60,776 bases of DNA, from assembly GCF_947497695.1 (NCBI RefSeq), contig NZ_CANMHM010000014.1:1-60776 (forward strand), written 5' to 3'. This DNA is from an uncultured Polaribacter sp. GTDB lineage: Bacteria; Bacteroidota; Bacteroidia; Flavobacteriales; Flavobacteriaceae. Positions 17,799-27,342 of the stretch are shown in pieces. The translations under genes and the position numbers were made by a program. The notes below the pieces were generated by a model that was not told where the DNA came from, ran no database searches, and was given only the letters and a program-made list of their open reading frames with translations. Numbering within the stretch: position 1 is the stretch's first letter; the number at the start of each line of letters is the position of its first letter.

Positions 17799-19166
17799 AT
17801 GAAAAAAATTGTGAGTTTAACTGTATGTTTATTTGCAGTAATTTGTCTTAGTAGTTGTTCTCAAGTAAAAAAAGAGGAAATACCTTGGACATCGTTAATT
17901 GAAGACAATACCCTAAATGGTTGGGAAATTAAAGGAGGTAATGCAACTTATAGTATTGATAAAGGGGTGATTACAGGAACTACTGTGAGTAATACACCAA
18001 ATACTTTTTTATCAACAATAAAACATTATGATGATTTTATATTAGAGTTAGAATACAAAGTAGACCCTAGTATGAATTCTGGGATTCAAATAAGATCAAA
18101 TAGTTTACCTCATTATAGAGACGGAATGGTACATGGTTATCAGATAGAAATTGATCCTTCTAAGAGAGCTTGGAGTGCAGGTATTTATGATGAAAAACGT
18201 AGAAAATGGCTCAATACACTTAAAAATAATCCAGAAGCTCAAAAAGCTTTCAAACAAAATGAATGGAATCATTACAGAATTGAAGCAATTGGTGATACAT
18301 TAAAAACATGGATAAACAACGTGCCAGCAGCTTATTTAATAGATGATAAAACAGCATCTGGTTTTATAGGTTTACAAGTACATAGTATACATGGAGACAA
18401 AAAAGCAGGAACTACCATTTCTTGGAAAAATGTAAAGATATTAACTAAAGATTTGGCCAAATACTCAAAAAATACACCTATAGAACCAATTCTAACAAAA
18501 AATCAATTAACTATTGATGAAAAAAGAACGGGTTGGAAAATGCTTTGGGATGGAAAAACTACAAAAGGTTGGAAAGGAGCTAAATTAGATTCATTTCCAA
18601 CAAAAGGATGGGAAATTAAAAATGGAGAATTATTAGTGCTTTCTTCTGGTGGAGCAGAATCAGCTGCAGGAGGAGATATTGTTACTGAAAAACTTTATGG
18701 AGATTTTGAGTTAAAAGTAGATTTTAAATTATCTCCAGGAGCAAATAGTGGTATAAAATATTATGTAGATACCAATATAAATAAAGGGCCAGGGTCATCT
18801 ATAGGCTTAGAATATCAAATTTTAGATGATGCCCTACATATTGATGCAAAACGTGGAAGCCATGAAGGAAGTAGAACAGTATGTTCTCTTTACGATTTAA
18901 TAAAAGCAAACCCTAACAAACCAATGAATGCTATTGGAGAGTGGAATAGTGCTTATATTAAATCAAAAGATAATCATGTAGAGCATTGGCTAAATGGAAT
19001 GAAAGTTTTAGAGTATGATAGAGGAAGCAAAGCATTTTTAAAAATTGTGTCAAAAAGTAAATATAAAAAATGGCCAGGTTTTGGATTATTAGAAAAAGGT
19101 CAAATTTTATTACAAGATCATGGAGATCTAGTATCATTTAAAAATATTAAAATTAAATCATTATAA
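17799..19166 (+). CDS. Tandem DUF1080 (3-keto-glycoside hydrolase-like) lipoprotein
   Basis: 455 residues with a lipobox at LSSC (Cys20). Two jelly-roll domains of the DUF1080/3-keto-disaccharide hydrolase family lie in tandem, ~25-225 and ~235-455. Each carries the family pattern 'W.sLi-DN-LnGWe' or 'W.mLWDGKT-KGWkG' at its start and an NSGI/Y segment (MNSGIQIRS, ANSGIKYYV) in the middle. Known members cleave glycosides already oxidised at C3. The gene is followed after 4 bp by a Tat-exported Gfo/Idh/MocA oxidoreductase, the expected partner that makes the keto sugar. Placement under a CAGGAT operator ties this module to the lyase and rhamnosidase regulon. Its substrate is not visible from sequence. 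Confidence 0.82.
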   Translation: MKKIVSLTVCLFAVICLSSCSQVKKEEIPWTSLIEDNTLNGWEIKGGNATYSIDKGVITGTTVSNTPNTFLSTIKHYDDFILELEYKVDPSMNSGIQIRSNSLPHYRDGMVHGYQIEIDPSKRAWSAGIYDEKRRKWLNTLKNNPEAQKAFKQNEWNHYRIEAIGDTLKTWINNVPAAYLIDDKTASGFIGLQVHSIHGDKKAGTTISWKNVKILTKDLAKYSKNTPIEPILTKNQLTIDEKRTGWKMLWDGKTTKGWKGAKLDSFPTKGWEIKNGELLVLSSGGAESAAGGDIVTEKLYGDFELKVDFKLSPGANSGIKYYVDTNINKGPGSSIGLEYQILDDALHIDAKRGSHEGSRTVCSLYDLIKANPNKPMNAIGEWNSAYIKSKDNHVEHWLNGMKVLEYDRGSKAFLKIVSKSKYKKWPGFGLLEKGQILLQDHGDLVSFKNIKIKSL

Positions 19167-19170
19167 TTTT

Positions 19171-20511
19171 ATGACATCTAGAAGAAATTTTATAAAAAAA
19201 GCAACATTAGCAGGTGCAGCAATCACTGTTGGAAATTCTGCTATGGCAATGTCTGCTAAAAGTTACAGAAATATTATTGGAGCAAATGATAGGTTAAATA
19301 TTGCAATAGCTGGTTTGGGTAGAAGATTAAATGCATTTAAAGGACCTATAGCAGCAAAAGAAAGTAATGTTAATTTATCATATTTATGTGATGTTAAAGA
19401 AAGTCAGCGTCTTAAAGGGTTGAAACAGTTTAGAGAGCATATAAATTATGATCCTAAATTAGAAAATGATATTAGAAAGGTTTTAGATGATAAGGATGTA
19501 GATGTATTAATAAATGCAACTCCAGATCATTGGCATACTCCAGGTTCTATTATGGCTATGAAAGCAGGCAAGCATGTCTATGTAGAAAAGCCATGTAGTC
19601 ATAACATGTATGAAAATGAGCAATTGGTTAAAGCATCGAAACACTTTAATAAAGTGGTTCAAATGGGAAATCAACAACGTTCATCTGGACACACGATTGA
19701 AATTATAAATGAAATTCATAATGGTATTATAGGAAAACCATACAAAGCTGTGGCGTTTTATAATAATAGAAGAGGTGAAGTACCAGTACAAAAAAGTGCA
19801 CCAGTACCAAATGGTTTAGATTGGGATTTATGGCAAGGTCCAGCCCCAAGAAGAGCATATACTTCTGAAACTTGGAATTACAATTGGCATTGGTATGGTT
19901 GGCAATATGGTACTGCAGAAGCAGGAAATAATGGAACGCATGAATTAGATGTAGCACGTTGGGCTTTGCAAGTTGATTTTCCAAATCATGTATATGTTGA
20001 GGCTGAAAAACGACATTTTTTAGATGATGGTTGGGAAATGTATGACGATATGGAAGCAACTTTTAAATTTGAAGATAACAAAACCATTAAATGGGATGGA
20101 AAATCCAGAAATGGATATGGTACTTATGGACCTGGAAGAGGAACAATCATTTATGGTACAGAAGGTTCTGTTTTTGTAGATAGAGGATCATATACTTTAT
20201 ACGGAAGAAATGGAAAGGTTATTAAAACCAGTGAAAACAAATCAAATGAATCAGGTTTAGCTTTAGGAGGTGGAGGAAATACATCAACAAAACATGTTCA
20301 GAATTTATTTGACACGATTCGTGGTAAAACTCAATTAACGGCTCCTATTGATGATGCTAGTAAAAGTATGGCAATGGTACATTATGCCAATATTGCTTAT
20401 CGAATTAATAAAGGGTTTGATATAGATGCTATTTCAGGTAAAATGTATGATAGAGATGCCATGAAGCTCTGGTCTCGCGAATATGAATCTGGCTGGGAAC
20501 CAAAATTTTAA
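19171..20511 (+). CDS. Tat-exported Gfo/Idh/MocA family oxidoreductase
   Basis: 446 residues. A twin-arginine signal (TSRRNFIKK) precedes a short hydrophobic segment ending near NSAMA. The Rossmann nucleotide motif IAGLGRRLNAF lies near residue 46. VEKPCSHN is the family 'EKP' motif, and NGTHELDVARW holds the likely catalytic His in the substrate domain. It starts 4 bp after the DUF1080 lipoprotein gene, so the two are co-transcribed. A role as a periplasmic sugar C3-dehydrogenase (or the reverse reductase) feeding the DUF1080 hydrolase is the most natural reading, but this is inference from the pairing. It is only moderately similar to the oxidoreductases at 1675 and 20601, so this is not a recent duplication. 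Confidence 0.86.
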   Translation: MTSRRNFIKKATLAGAAITVGNSAMAMSAKSYRNIIGANDRLNIAIAGLGRRLNAFKGPIAAKESNVNLSYLCDVKESQRLKGLKQFREHINYDPKLENDIRKVLDDKDVDVLINATPDHWHTPGSIMAMKAGKHVYVEKPCSHNMYENEQLVKASKHFNKVVQMGNQQRSSGHTIEIINEIHNGIIGKPYKAVAFYNNRRGEVPVQKSAPVPNGLDWDLWQGPAPRRAYTSETWNYNWHWYGWQYGTAEAGNNGTHELDVARWALQVDFPNHVYVEAEKRHFLDDGWEMYDDMEATFKFEDNKTIKWDGKSRNGYGTYGPGRGTIIYGTEGSVFVDRGSYTLYGRNGKVIKTSENKSNESGLALGGGGNTSTKHVQNLFDTIRGKTQLTAPIDDASKSMAMVHYANIAYRINKGFDIDAISGKMYDRDAMKLWSREYESGWEPKF

Positions 20512-20527
20512 TAAGCAACAATACTAC

Positions 20528-20555
20528 TAAAGCCTGATAAATTTATCAGGCTTTA
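20528..20555. terminator. Perfect palindromic hairpin between the two oxidoreductase genes
   Basis: A gap-free 28-bp palindrome (20528-20541 with 20542-20555, centre AATT) lies 17 bp after the stop codon. The stem contains GCCTGATAA. It lacks a long T tract on either strand, so it may attenuate, stabilise mRNA or act as a weak bidirectional terminator. Confidence 0.6.
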
Positions 20556-20600
20556 TAATTAGTACTAAATTAATTTCTAAAAATAATAGAAAGTTTTGAA

Positions 20601-21800
20601 ATGGATAGACGTAAATTTCTAATAAAAGGAGGTGCTGCAACAGCAGCAGTAATAGCATCATCATCTGTTTTTGCTAGCATTGGTAATGAGTTAGGTTCTA
20701 AAAAAATTAATATCGGTATTATTGGTACTGGTCAGAGAGGAAGTGGTTTAATACCTTTTATAAACGAAATTAAAAATTTAAATGTACATGCCTGTTGTGA
20801 TATTATACCCTTTAGACTTAATAATGCATTGAGTAGAACTAATGGAAAAGCAAAAGCATATAATGATTATAAATTATTATTGAGAGACAAAAAAATTGAT
20901 GCTGTTGTAATAGCAACACCCTTTAATACACATTCTCAAATAGCAATTGATGCTGTAGAAGCAGGGAAACATGTATATTGTGAAAAGACAATGGCTAAAG
21001 GTTATAAAGGAATTTATGATTTGGTAGCTAAAGTGAAACAATCTAATATTATTTTTCAAACAGGTCATCAATACCATAGTTCTAGGCTCTATACCCATGT
21101 AGTTAAAATTATTAAAGAAGGCAAAGTAGGAAATATTATAGCGTTTGACTGCCAATGGAATAGATTTGGTAATTGGAGGCGTAAAGTGCCAAAGCCTAAC
21201 TTAGAAAAAGCAATTAATTGGAGAATGTATAAAGCTTATTCTGGAGGGCTTGTTGCAGAATTATGTTCGCATCAAATAGATTTTGTGAATACTATTTTAG
21301 AGCAAAACCCATTACAAGTTATGGGAACAGGTGGTGTTGATTATTGGAAAGATGGTAGAGAAACCTATGATAATATTCACTTAATTTACAACTACCCAGA
21401 AGGTGTTAAAGCTAAATTTACTTGTTTAACAAGCAATGCAAAAGAAGGGTATCAAATTAAAGTGATAGGAGATAAGGGTACTTTAATAATAACCACAAAT
21501 TCAGCAAAATTTTATCCAGAGGGTAAAAAAAGAAAGAAAATTAAAGCACCTAAAGATGTTGATGGTGTTTCTGGTGCTACATGGCAAAAAGATGATTTAG
21601 GTTATGGAGAACCTATCAATATTGTTCATGACAACCCAAGCAAACAAGCATTGTTAGATTTTAGAAATAGTATTTTAGATAAAAAAGAACCAGTTTCTAA
21701 TGTTATTACTGGAGCCAAAGCAGCTGTTTGTGTACAAATGGGTTTAGATGCCATGTATAAAAACGAAATTATATATCAAGATTTAAAATTTGAATTTTAA
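20601..21800 (+). CDS. Tat-exported Gfo/Idh/MocA family oxidoreductase
   Basis: 399 residues. The twin-arginine signal MDRRKFLIKGG leads into an Ala/Ser-rich stretch ending near VFA. The NAD-binding motif GIIGTGQRGSG lies near residue 39. The family motif appears as CEKTMAKG rather than the usual EKP, a small departure at the position after the conserved Lys. VAELCSHQIDFVNT is the substrate-domain His segment. It follows the hairpin at 20528-20555 and is read in the same direction as the DUF1080/oxidoreductase pair. Having two dehydrogenases beside one DUF1080 protein recalls described 3-keto-glycoside loci, in which separate enzymes oxidise the glycoside and re-reduce the keto product. That division of labour is inference. 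Confidence 0.85.
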   Translation: MDRRKFLIKGGAATAAVIASSSVFASIGNELGSKKINIGIIGTGQRGSGLIPFINEIKNLNVHACCDIIPFRLNNALSRTNGKAKAYNDYKLLLRDKKIDAVVIATPFNTHSQIAIDAVEAGKHVYCEKTMAKGYKGIYDLVAKVKQSNIIFQTGHQYHSSRLYTHVVKIIKEGKVGNIIAFDCQWNRFGNWRRKVPKPNLEKAINWRMYKAYSGGLVAELCSHQIDFVNTILEQNPLQVMGTGGVDYWKDGRETYDNIHLIYNYPEGVKAKFTCLTSNAKEGYQIKVIGDKGTLIITTNSAKFYPEGKKRKKIKAPKDVDGVSGATWQKDDLGYGEPINIVHDNPSKQALLDFRNSILDKKEPVSNVITGAKAAVCVQMGLDAMYKNEIIYQDLKFEF

Positions 21801-21976
21801 TAAAATTTATGAGTCACAAAAAAATATTTTATGAAATAGTATTTTTACAGAAACTATATTAACAGAGATGCTTTTTTAAACTAATTTGTTGTAATTAAAA
21901 CTTTTGGTTACACTATTTCAGATTTTTAGTTTAATGATTTATCATAATTTTATACAACTTAAAACAAGTTGACAAT

Positions 21977-23017
21977 ATGATAGATTATATAATGTTAGAT
22001 CTTAATTCTAGTGTCCCAAAATACATACAGATTATTGATTGTATAGTTAATAATATTAGTAAAGGTCAATTTAAAATAGGAGATAAAATGCCCTCAATGT
22101 CTAAATTGAGTAAAGAGTTTTATATTTCTAAAGATACTGTAGAGAGAGCTTATAGGGTTTTAAAAAAACGAAGAATCATTATTACCATCCAAGGAAAAGG
22201 GACTTATATTGCAGAGACTAGAGCAATTTCAAAACCTAAAATTCTTTTTTTAGTCAATAAGTTAAGTCCTTATAAAATAAAAGTATACAATTCATTTTTA
22301 GAACAACTAGAAGATAGTTCAATAGTAGATATACATAGTTATCATTGTGATGAAACATTGTTTCTAGAATTAATGAAAAAATATGAGTCATCTTACGACT
22401 ATTACGTAATAATGCCACATTTTAGAACCAAAAACTTATTACATGTTAGTACAACAGACAAAGTAACTGAAGTTATAAAAAAAATACCTAAAGAAAATTT
22501 AGTTTTATTAGATAACAGTGATCATAAAATAGAGGGTGATTTTAATGAAGTTTATCAAGATTATAAAAATGATGTTATTGATGCATTAAATAAAGGGAAT
22601 AAAAGTATTGCTAAATACAATACAATAACAATTGTATATCCTAAGACCTCTTTTTATCCTTATCCAAAAAGTATTTTAGAAGGTTTTAAACAATATTGTG
22701 CCCAAAATAGTTTTAAATTTAAAATTATTGAGGAGGTAACTCTACAAACCTCAATAGCACCTAAAAACTTGTTTATTACATTGGTAGATAACGATTTGGT
22801 TAAAATTGTAAATAAAATAAAAAGCAGTAAATACAAATTAGGAAAAGATATTGGGGTAATTTCATACAATGATAGTCCTTTAAAACAACTATTAGGAATT
22901 ACTGTTATAAGCACAAATTTCTCTTCTATGGGAAAAGAAGCTGCAAGAATGATTTTTGAAAAGAAAAAAGAAAAGGTTCAAATTCCCGTTAACTTTATCA
23001 ATCGAGAATCGTTATAA
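21977..23017 (+). CDS. GntR family transcriptional regulator with LacI/periplasmic-binding-type effector domain
   Basis: 346 residues, cytoplasmic, no signal. Residues ~10-78 form the GntR winged helix: YIQIIDCIVNNI, GDKMPSMSKLSKEF, the recognition helix region SKDTVERAYRVLKKRRI, then the wing QGKGTYIA. Residues ~85-346 resemble a type I periplasmic-binding/LacI sugar-sensing domain (for example the DIGVISYNDSPLKQLL segment). This AraR-like architecture usually gives a repressor released by a mono- or oligosaccharide. It stands directly before the HTCS gene and between the two halves of the locus, so it probably regulates this regulon together with, or against, the HTCS. Its own promoter region (21801-21976) lacks the CAGGAT motif. 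Confidence 0.88.
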   Translation: MIDYIMLDLNSSVPKYIQIIDCIVNNISKGQFKIGDKMPSMSKLSKEFYISKDTVERAYRVLKKRRIIITIQGKGTYIAETRAISKPKILFLVNKLSPYKIKVYNSFLEQLEDSSIVDIHSYHCDETLFLELMKKYESSYDYYVIMPHFRTKNLLHVSTTDKVTEVIKKIPKENLVLLDNSDHKIEGDFNEVYQDYKNDVIDALNKGNKSIAKYNTITIVYPKTSFYPYPKSILEGFKQYCAQNSFKFKIIEEVTLQTSIAPKNLFITLVDNDLVKIVNKIKSSKYKLGKDIGVISYNDSPLKQLLGITVISTNFSSMGKEAARMIFEKKKEKVQIPVNFINRESL

Positions 23018-23159
23018 ATAAAAATTTTTTAAATTAAACTAATTAGTAAATACAATCTTAAAAAGAGACTTCCTTTTTTTTATAAATAATAGTATCAATT
23101 AAAATGTATTTTTTACCTTAGAGGATATATTTTTTATTTTTAGATATAATTAGTTTTTA

Positions 23160-26100
23160 ATGAAGCAGAAACAATTTTTATTATTATTTATATTTGTTAC
23201 AAACTTATTATCTGCTCAGGTAAATAATTTTAATTTTAGAAGTATTAATATTTCTGACGGACTTTCCAACAACACAATTACATCAATAAAAGAAGATAAA
23301 TTTGGGCAAATATGGTTTGGAACAAGTAATGGATTAAATAAATATAATGGACAAGAGTTTACTATATACAGAAATGTTCCAAGAGATAAATATAGCATAA
23401 GCAATAGTGGCGTTTCTGATATCTTAGTTGATAAACAAGGATATATCTGGGCAGGAACTTTTAACGGTTTAAATAGATTTAACCCAAAGACTAATACCTT
23501 TAAAAGGTATTATAAGAGGCCTTCAAACAAAAATTCTCTAACAAATAGTTTTATAATTTGCAGCTTAGAAATGCCAAAAGGTAATATTTGGTTTGGAACT
23601 TCAAATGGTGTTTCTATTTATAATGAAAAGAAAGATACCTTTAAAAGGTTTTTACAAGGGGATTCACAAAATGGAATAAGATCTATATATGATATTTATC
23701 GCGATAAAAAACACAGAATTTGGCTAGCTACTAATAATGGTATTGTAAAAGTTGATAGGGACAAGAATAAAAAATTTGTAGTTAAAGAATATAAAAAAGA
23801 TTCTAGTAGAACAGATTTTATTATTAATAATATTTTAGATGTATCATCTAACATTATTGGTCTTGGTACCAAATACAATGGCTATTTGTATTTTAATACC
23901 GATACTGAAAAGTTTATGCGTCCTAAAGAAATAAATATACCCCAAAATTTAGATATCAGGGACCTTCAATTTGATAATGATAAAAATTTATGGATCGCCA
24001 CAACAAGTGGTCTTTTTATTGTAAACCCAGAAAATAGAACAACTTATATCAAAGAAAATAATGTAGGTAATTATAATACAACCCAAAACTTTATAAGAAA
24101 CATTTACAAAGATAAAAAAGGGTTTATTTGGTTAGGCACTCAAAATGGAGGGGTAATTACTTGGGATAAATCTTATCAAAACTTTTTACATTTTAACAAT
24201 AAAAAAGTATACAATAATATTACAAACAGTATTGTTGCAGATAAAAATGGGAATATTTTCTTTGCAACAGAAGCAGGTATTATTAGCATGTTAGATAAAA
24301 AAGGGAATGTTTCTGAAATATTTAAAATAGTAAGTTCAGAAAAAAATATCAACTACCCAATTAAATCGTTATACTATAATAATGCTAACAATTTATTGTT
24401 TATAGGTACACAAAACAAAGGGCTTATTGTTTATGATGTAAAAACTAAAAAAACTCGTGAAGATCTTATATCTAATGATTTGCAAGCTTTAATAGGTAAC
24501 TCTCTAATATATGATATTAAAAAAGATTCTAAAAATAATTTACATATTGGTACTTTTAGTAAAGGATTGATTCGTTACAATTGCGAAACAAAAAGAATTA
24601 GAACTTTTACAAAAAATAAAATAACTACAAACATTGTAAAGAGTATTTTTATTGATGATAATGACGATTTGTTAATAGGAGGTTTGGGTGGTGTTTCCGT
24701 AATAAAAATTGATAAAAATGGAGATGCTATAACAAAAAAATACTTTAAAAAAAGGCCTTTAATAACGTATAATATTAGTGTTGTAATAAAGGATGCTAAT
24801 GACGTAATTTGGGCAGGAACTACCACAAGAGGTTTATATCGTATTGAAGGGGATAGCTACAAGCCTATTACTTTCCCTGATAGAAATAAGTTTTCTACAG
24901 TTAATTCAATCTTAGAAGGTGAAAAAGGAATTTTATGGCTAAGCACAGATATTGGTATTGTACAATACAACACTGTATCAAAAAAGAGTTTTACTTATGA
25001 TCATAATAATATTATTGCAAATAATACTTTTAGAGAAAATGCTGGTTTAAAAATTGGGAATCAGTTTTATTTTGGAGACTTATATGGTGTTACAACTTTT
25101 AATCCTAAAAAGATTGTTAAAAGTAAAGTTGTTCCTAAAGTTATTTTATCTGAATTAAAAATAAAAAATGAAATTGTAAACATAGATAAAGAGAATGGAA
25201 TTTTATCTAAAAGTTTAAATTATACAAAAGAATTAGATCTAGATTATTATAATTCTAATTTTTCTATTAGTTACGCATTGCCAAATTATATAAATTCTAA
25301 AGGAAATAAATATGCCTATCGTTTAAAGGGTTTAGACAATTCTTGGACCTTTACAAAACAAACAGAAGCTTTTTTTACCTTACAAAGTGCAGGTTCTTAT
25401 ACATTTCAAGTAAAAGCTGCCAACCATGAAAATGTTTGGAATAATACACCAACTAATATAAAAATAAGAATTCATCCTGCGCCTTGGAAAACATGGTGGG
25501 CTTATGCTTTTTATCTCTTTATATTTCTTGGAATAGTTTACGGTTTTATGTGGTTTTTTCAATCAAAATCTAGATTAAAAAATAAGTTAGAATTAGAATA
25601 TATTGCCAATAAAAAGAACGAAGAATTAAATAAAACAAAACTTCAATTTTTTACTAATATCTCTCACGAGTTTAGAACTCCCTTAACCCTTATTGTAGCT
25701 CCACTTCAAAATATTTTATCAAATTATACAGGTTCTAGCGAAGTTTATAAAAAATTAAAAATTATAGAAAGTAGTACCAATCATCTCTTAAGATTAATTA
25801 ACAGATTAATGGATTTTAGAAAGTTAGAAAATAATCAATTTCAGTTAAAAGCTGCAGAAGGCAATATTGTTAAGTTTTTACAAGAAATTTTTCTATCGTT
25901 TACAGAACATGCTAAAGATGGTAATTATAAGTATCAATTTAGCTCTTCAGAAGAAGAAATTTTGGTGTATTATGATCGATATAAATTAGAACGTGTATTT
26001 TATAATTTGATTTCAAACGCATTTAGATACACAAAAAAAGGAGGTGCTATTTTTGTAAAAGTAAAACAAGAAAATAAACAAGTAATTATAGAGGTAGAAG

Positions 26101-27215
26101 ATACAGGAGTTGGAATTTCAGATGAATTTATAGATAAAATATTCGATAGATTTTTTGAAGTAGCAGTTCATAACCAAACAGATGTAAATCATTTAAAAGG
26201 CACAGGTATTGGATTGTCTATTGCTAAAAACATCGTAAAATTACATCATGGAGATATTTCTGCTGTAAACATAAAACCCAATGGTGCAAAGTTTTCTGTA
26301 GCGCTTAAATTGGGCAAGCAACATCTTTTAGATAAAGAAATTATCAAAGATTTTAAAAAAAGTGATGATGTTTCTCAATACGTAACACAAATAGATTTAT
26401 CTGAATATGATAGCAAACCAGACTATAAAGAGTTAACATTAGAAGAAAAAAAATATACCATATTGATTGTTGAAGATAATTTGGTTTTAAGGTCTTTTAT
26501 CAAAGAAATTTTAAAAGAAAAATACAATGTTTTGTTGGCAGAAAATGGCGAAGTAGCTTTAAAAATGGCTATTAAGCACCTACCAGATTTAATAATTAGC
26601 GATGTTGTAATGCCAAAAATGGTAGGTACAGAGTTATGTTCTAAAATAAAAACTACATTAGCAACTAGTCATATACCAGTAATTTTATTAACATCTAGAA
26701 CCTCTTTAATTTACAAGTTTGAAGGTTTAGAAAGTGGTGCAGATGATTATATTACAAAGCCTTTTATTTTACAAGAATTTAAATTAAAAATTAAGAATAT
26801 CTTACTTTCAAAACAAAATTTAAAAGATAAATTTATTTCAGATAGTAGTTATAAATCTCTAGATGTTTCTTTAACTTCATTAGATCAAAAATTACTAGAA
26901 AAAGCATTTAAAATTGTGAAAGACAATATCTCGAATCAGGATTTTAATATTGCTCAATTTTCGGAAGATTTAGGTGTTAGTCGCTCTATGTTGTTTACCA
27001 AAATAAAAGCTTGGGCAGATGCTACACCAAACGATTTTATTCAAGAAATAAGGTTGAATCATGCTTCAAAATTACTAGAACTTAATAAACTTAACGTTTC
27101 TGAAGTGAGTTATAAAGTGGGTTTTAAAAGACCGAAATATTTTAGTCAATGCTTCAAGAAAAAATACGGGTTAACACCAACAGAATTTTCTGAAAAATTT
27201 ACCACTAACTTGTAA
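23160..27215 (+). CDS. Hybrid two-component system regulator (HTCS)
   Basis: 1351 residues in one chain. A signal peptide (LLSAQ, ~residue 20) precedes a periplasmic sensor made of repeated 'W.GT..GL..y' propeller blades (~25-690) and a Y_Y_Y domain (~700-770). A membrane segment lies at ~776-798. Then come the histidine kinase dimerisation domain with phospho-acceptor His836 in ISHEFRTP, an ATPase domain (~945-1060, GTGIGLSI), a receiver domain with phospho-acceptor Asp1148 in ISDVVMP, and an AraC-type DNA-binding domain (~1240-1345). HTCS proteins bind a defined oligosaccharide in the periplasm and activate the matching polysaccharide locus. This is a strong candidate to act at the CAGGAT operators. 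A weakly similar GAGGAT lies at 23121 in its own promoter but off the standard spacing. Confidence 0.95.
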   Translation: MKQKQFLLLFIFVTNLLSAQVNNFNFRSINISDGLSNNTITSIKEDKFGQIWFGTSNGLNKYNGQEFTIYRNVPRDKYSISNSGVSDILVDKQGYIWAGTFNGLNRFNPKTNTFKRYYKRPSNKNSLTNSFIICSLEMPKGNIWFGTSNGVSIYNEKKDTFKRFLQGDSQNGIRSIYDIYRDKKHRIWLATNNGIVKVDRDKNKKFVVKEYKKDSSRTDFIINNILDVSSNIIGLGTKYNGYLYFNTDTEKFMRPKEINIPQNLDIRDLQFDNDKNLWIATTSGLFIVNPENRTTYIKENNVGNYNTTQNFIRNIYKDKKGFIWLGTQNGGVITWDKSYQNFLHFNNKKVYNNITNSIVADKNGNIFFATEAGIISMLDKKGNVSEIFKIVSSEKNINYPIKSLYYNNANNLLFIGTQNKGLIVYDVKTKKTREDLISNDLQALIGNSLIYDIKKDSKNNLHIGTFSKGLIRYNCETKRIRTFTKNKITTNIVKSIFIDDNDDLLIGGLGGVSVIKIDKNGDAITKKYFKKRPLITYNISVVIKDANDVIWAGTTTRGLYRIEGDSYKPITFPDRNKFSTVNSILEGEKGILWLSTDIGIVQYNTVSKKSFTYDHNNIIANNTFRENAGLKIGNQFYFGDLYGVTTFNPKKIVKSKVVPKVILSELKIKNEIVNIDKENGILSKSLNYTKELDLDYYNSNFSISYALPNYINSKGNKYAYRLKGLDNSWTFTKQTEAFFTLQSAGSYTFQVKAANHENVWNNTPTNIKIRIHPAPWKTWWAYAFYLFIFLGIVYGFMWFFQSKSRLKNKLELEYIANKKNEELNKTKLQFFTNISHEFRTPLTLIVAPLQNILSNYTGSSEVYKKLKIIESSTNHLLRLINRLMDFRKLENNQFQLKAAEGNIVKFLQEIFLSFTEHAKDGNYKYQFSSSEEEILVYYDRYKLERVFYNLISNAFRYTKKGGAIFVKVKQENKQVIIEVEDTGVGISDEFIDKIFDRFFEVAVHNQTDVNHLKGTGIGLSIAKNIVKLHHGDISAVNIKPNGAKFSVALKLGKQHLLDKEIIKDFKKSDDVSQYVTQIDLSEYDSKPDYKELTLEEKKYTILIVEDNLVLRSFIKEILKEKYNVLLAENGEVALKMAIKHLPDLIISDVVMPKMVGTELCSKIKTTLATSHIPVILLTSRTSLIYKFEGLESGADDYITKPFILQEFKLKIKNILLSKQNLKDKFISDSSYKSLDVSLTSLDQKLLEKAFKIVKDNISNQDFNIAQFSEDLGVSRSMLFTKIKAWADATPNDFIQEIRLNHASKLLELNKLNVSEVSYKVGFKRPKYFSQCFKKKYGLTPTEFSEKFTTNL

Positions 27216-27221
27216 GAATTC

Positions 27222-27250
27222 TTATTTATAACTTATTCTATTATAAATAA
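27222..27250. terminator. Hairpin after the HTCS gene
   Basis: TTATTTATAA (27222-27231) and TTATAAATAA (27241-27250) form a perfect 10-bp, all-AT stem with a 9-nt loop just after the HTCS stop at 27215. No T tract follows on the plus strand, so terminator function is only suggested. Confidence 0.4.
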
Positions 27251-27266
27251 AATCAAATATTTTCAT

Positions 27267-27313
27267 ATCCTGACAGTACAGGATTATTTTTTAGTTTAAA
27301 AAAGTTATGTTTG
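27267..27313 (+). promoter_or_regulatory. CAGGAT-type operator and consensus -7 box ahead of the second GH2 operon (site 5)
   Basis: ATCCTG (27267-27272), ACAGTA, CAGGAT (27279-27284) is a perfect 6-6-6 inverted repeat, the most symmetric copy in the window. The box TATGTTTG (27306-27313) matches the flavobacterial TAnnTTTG consensus fully and starts exactly 27 bp after the hexamer start. The box contains the ATG at 27307, so that ATG cannot be the translation start; the one at 27343 is. Confidence 0.8.
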
Positions 27314-27342
27314 ATTTTTCTGTTCATAAACAAAAAAATCAA

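Noticed and set aside
23116..23150. GAGGAT at 23121 ahead of the HTCS gene as a ninth operator
   Set aside because: The core is one base off and the nearest -7-like box (23151) lies at 30 bp rather than 27, so the fixed spacing that supports the other sites is missing.
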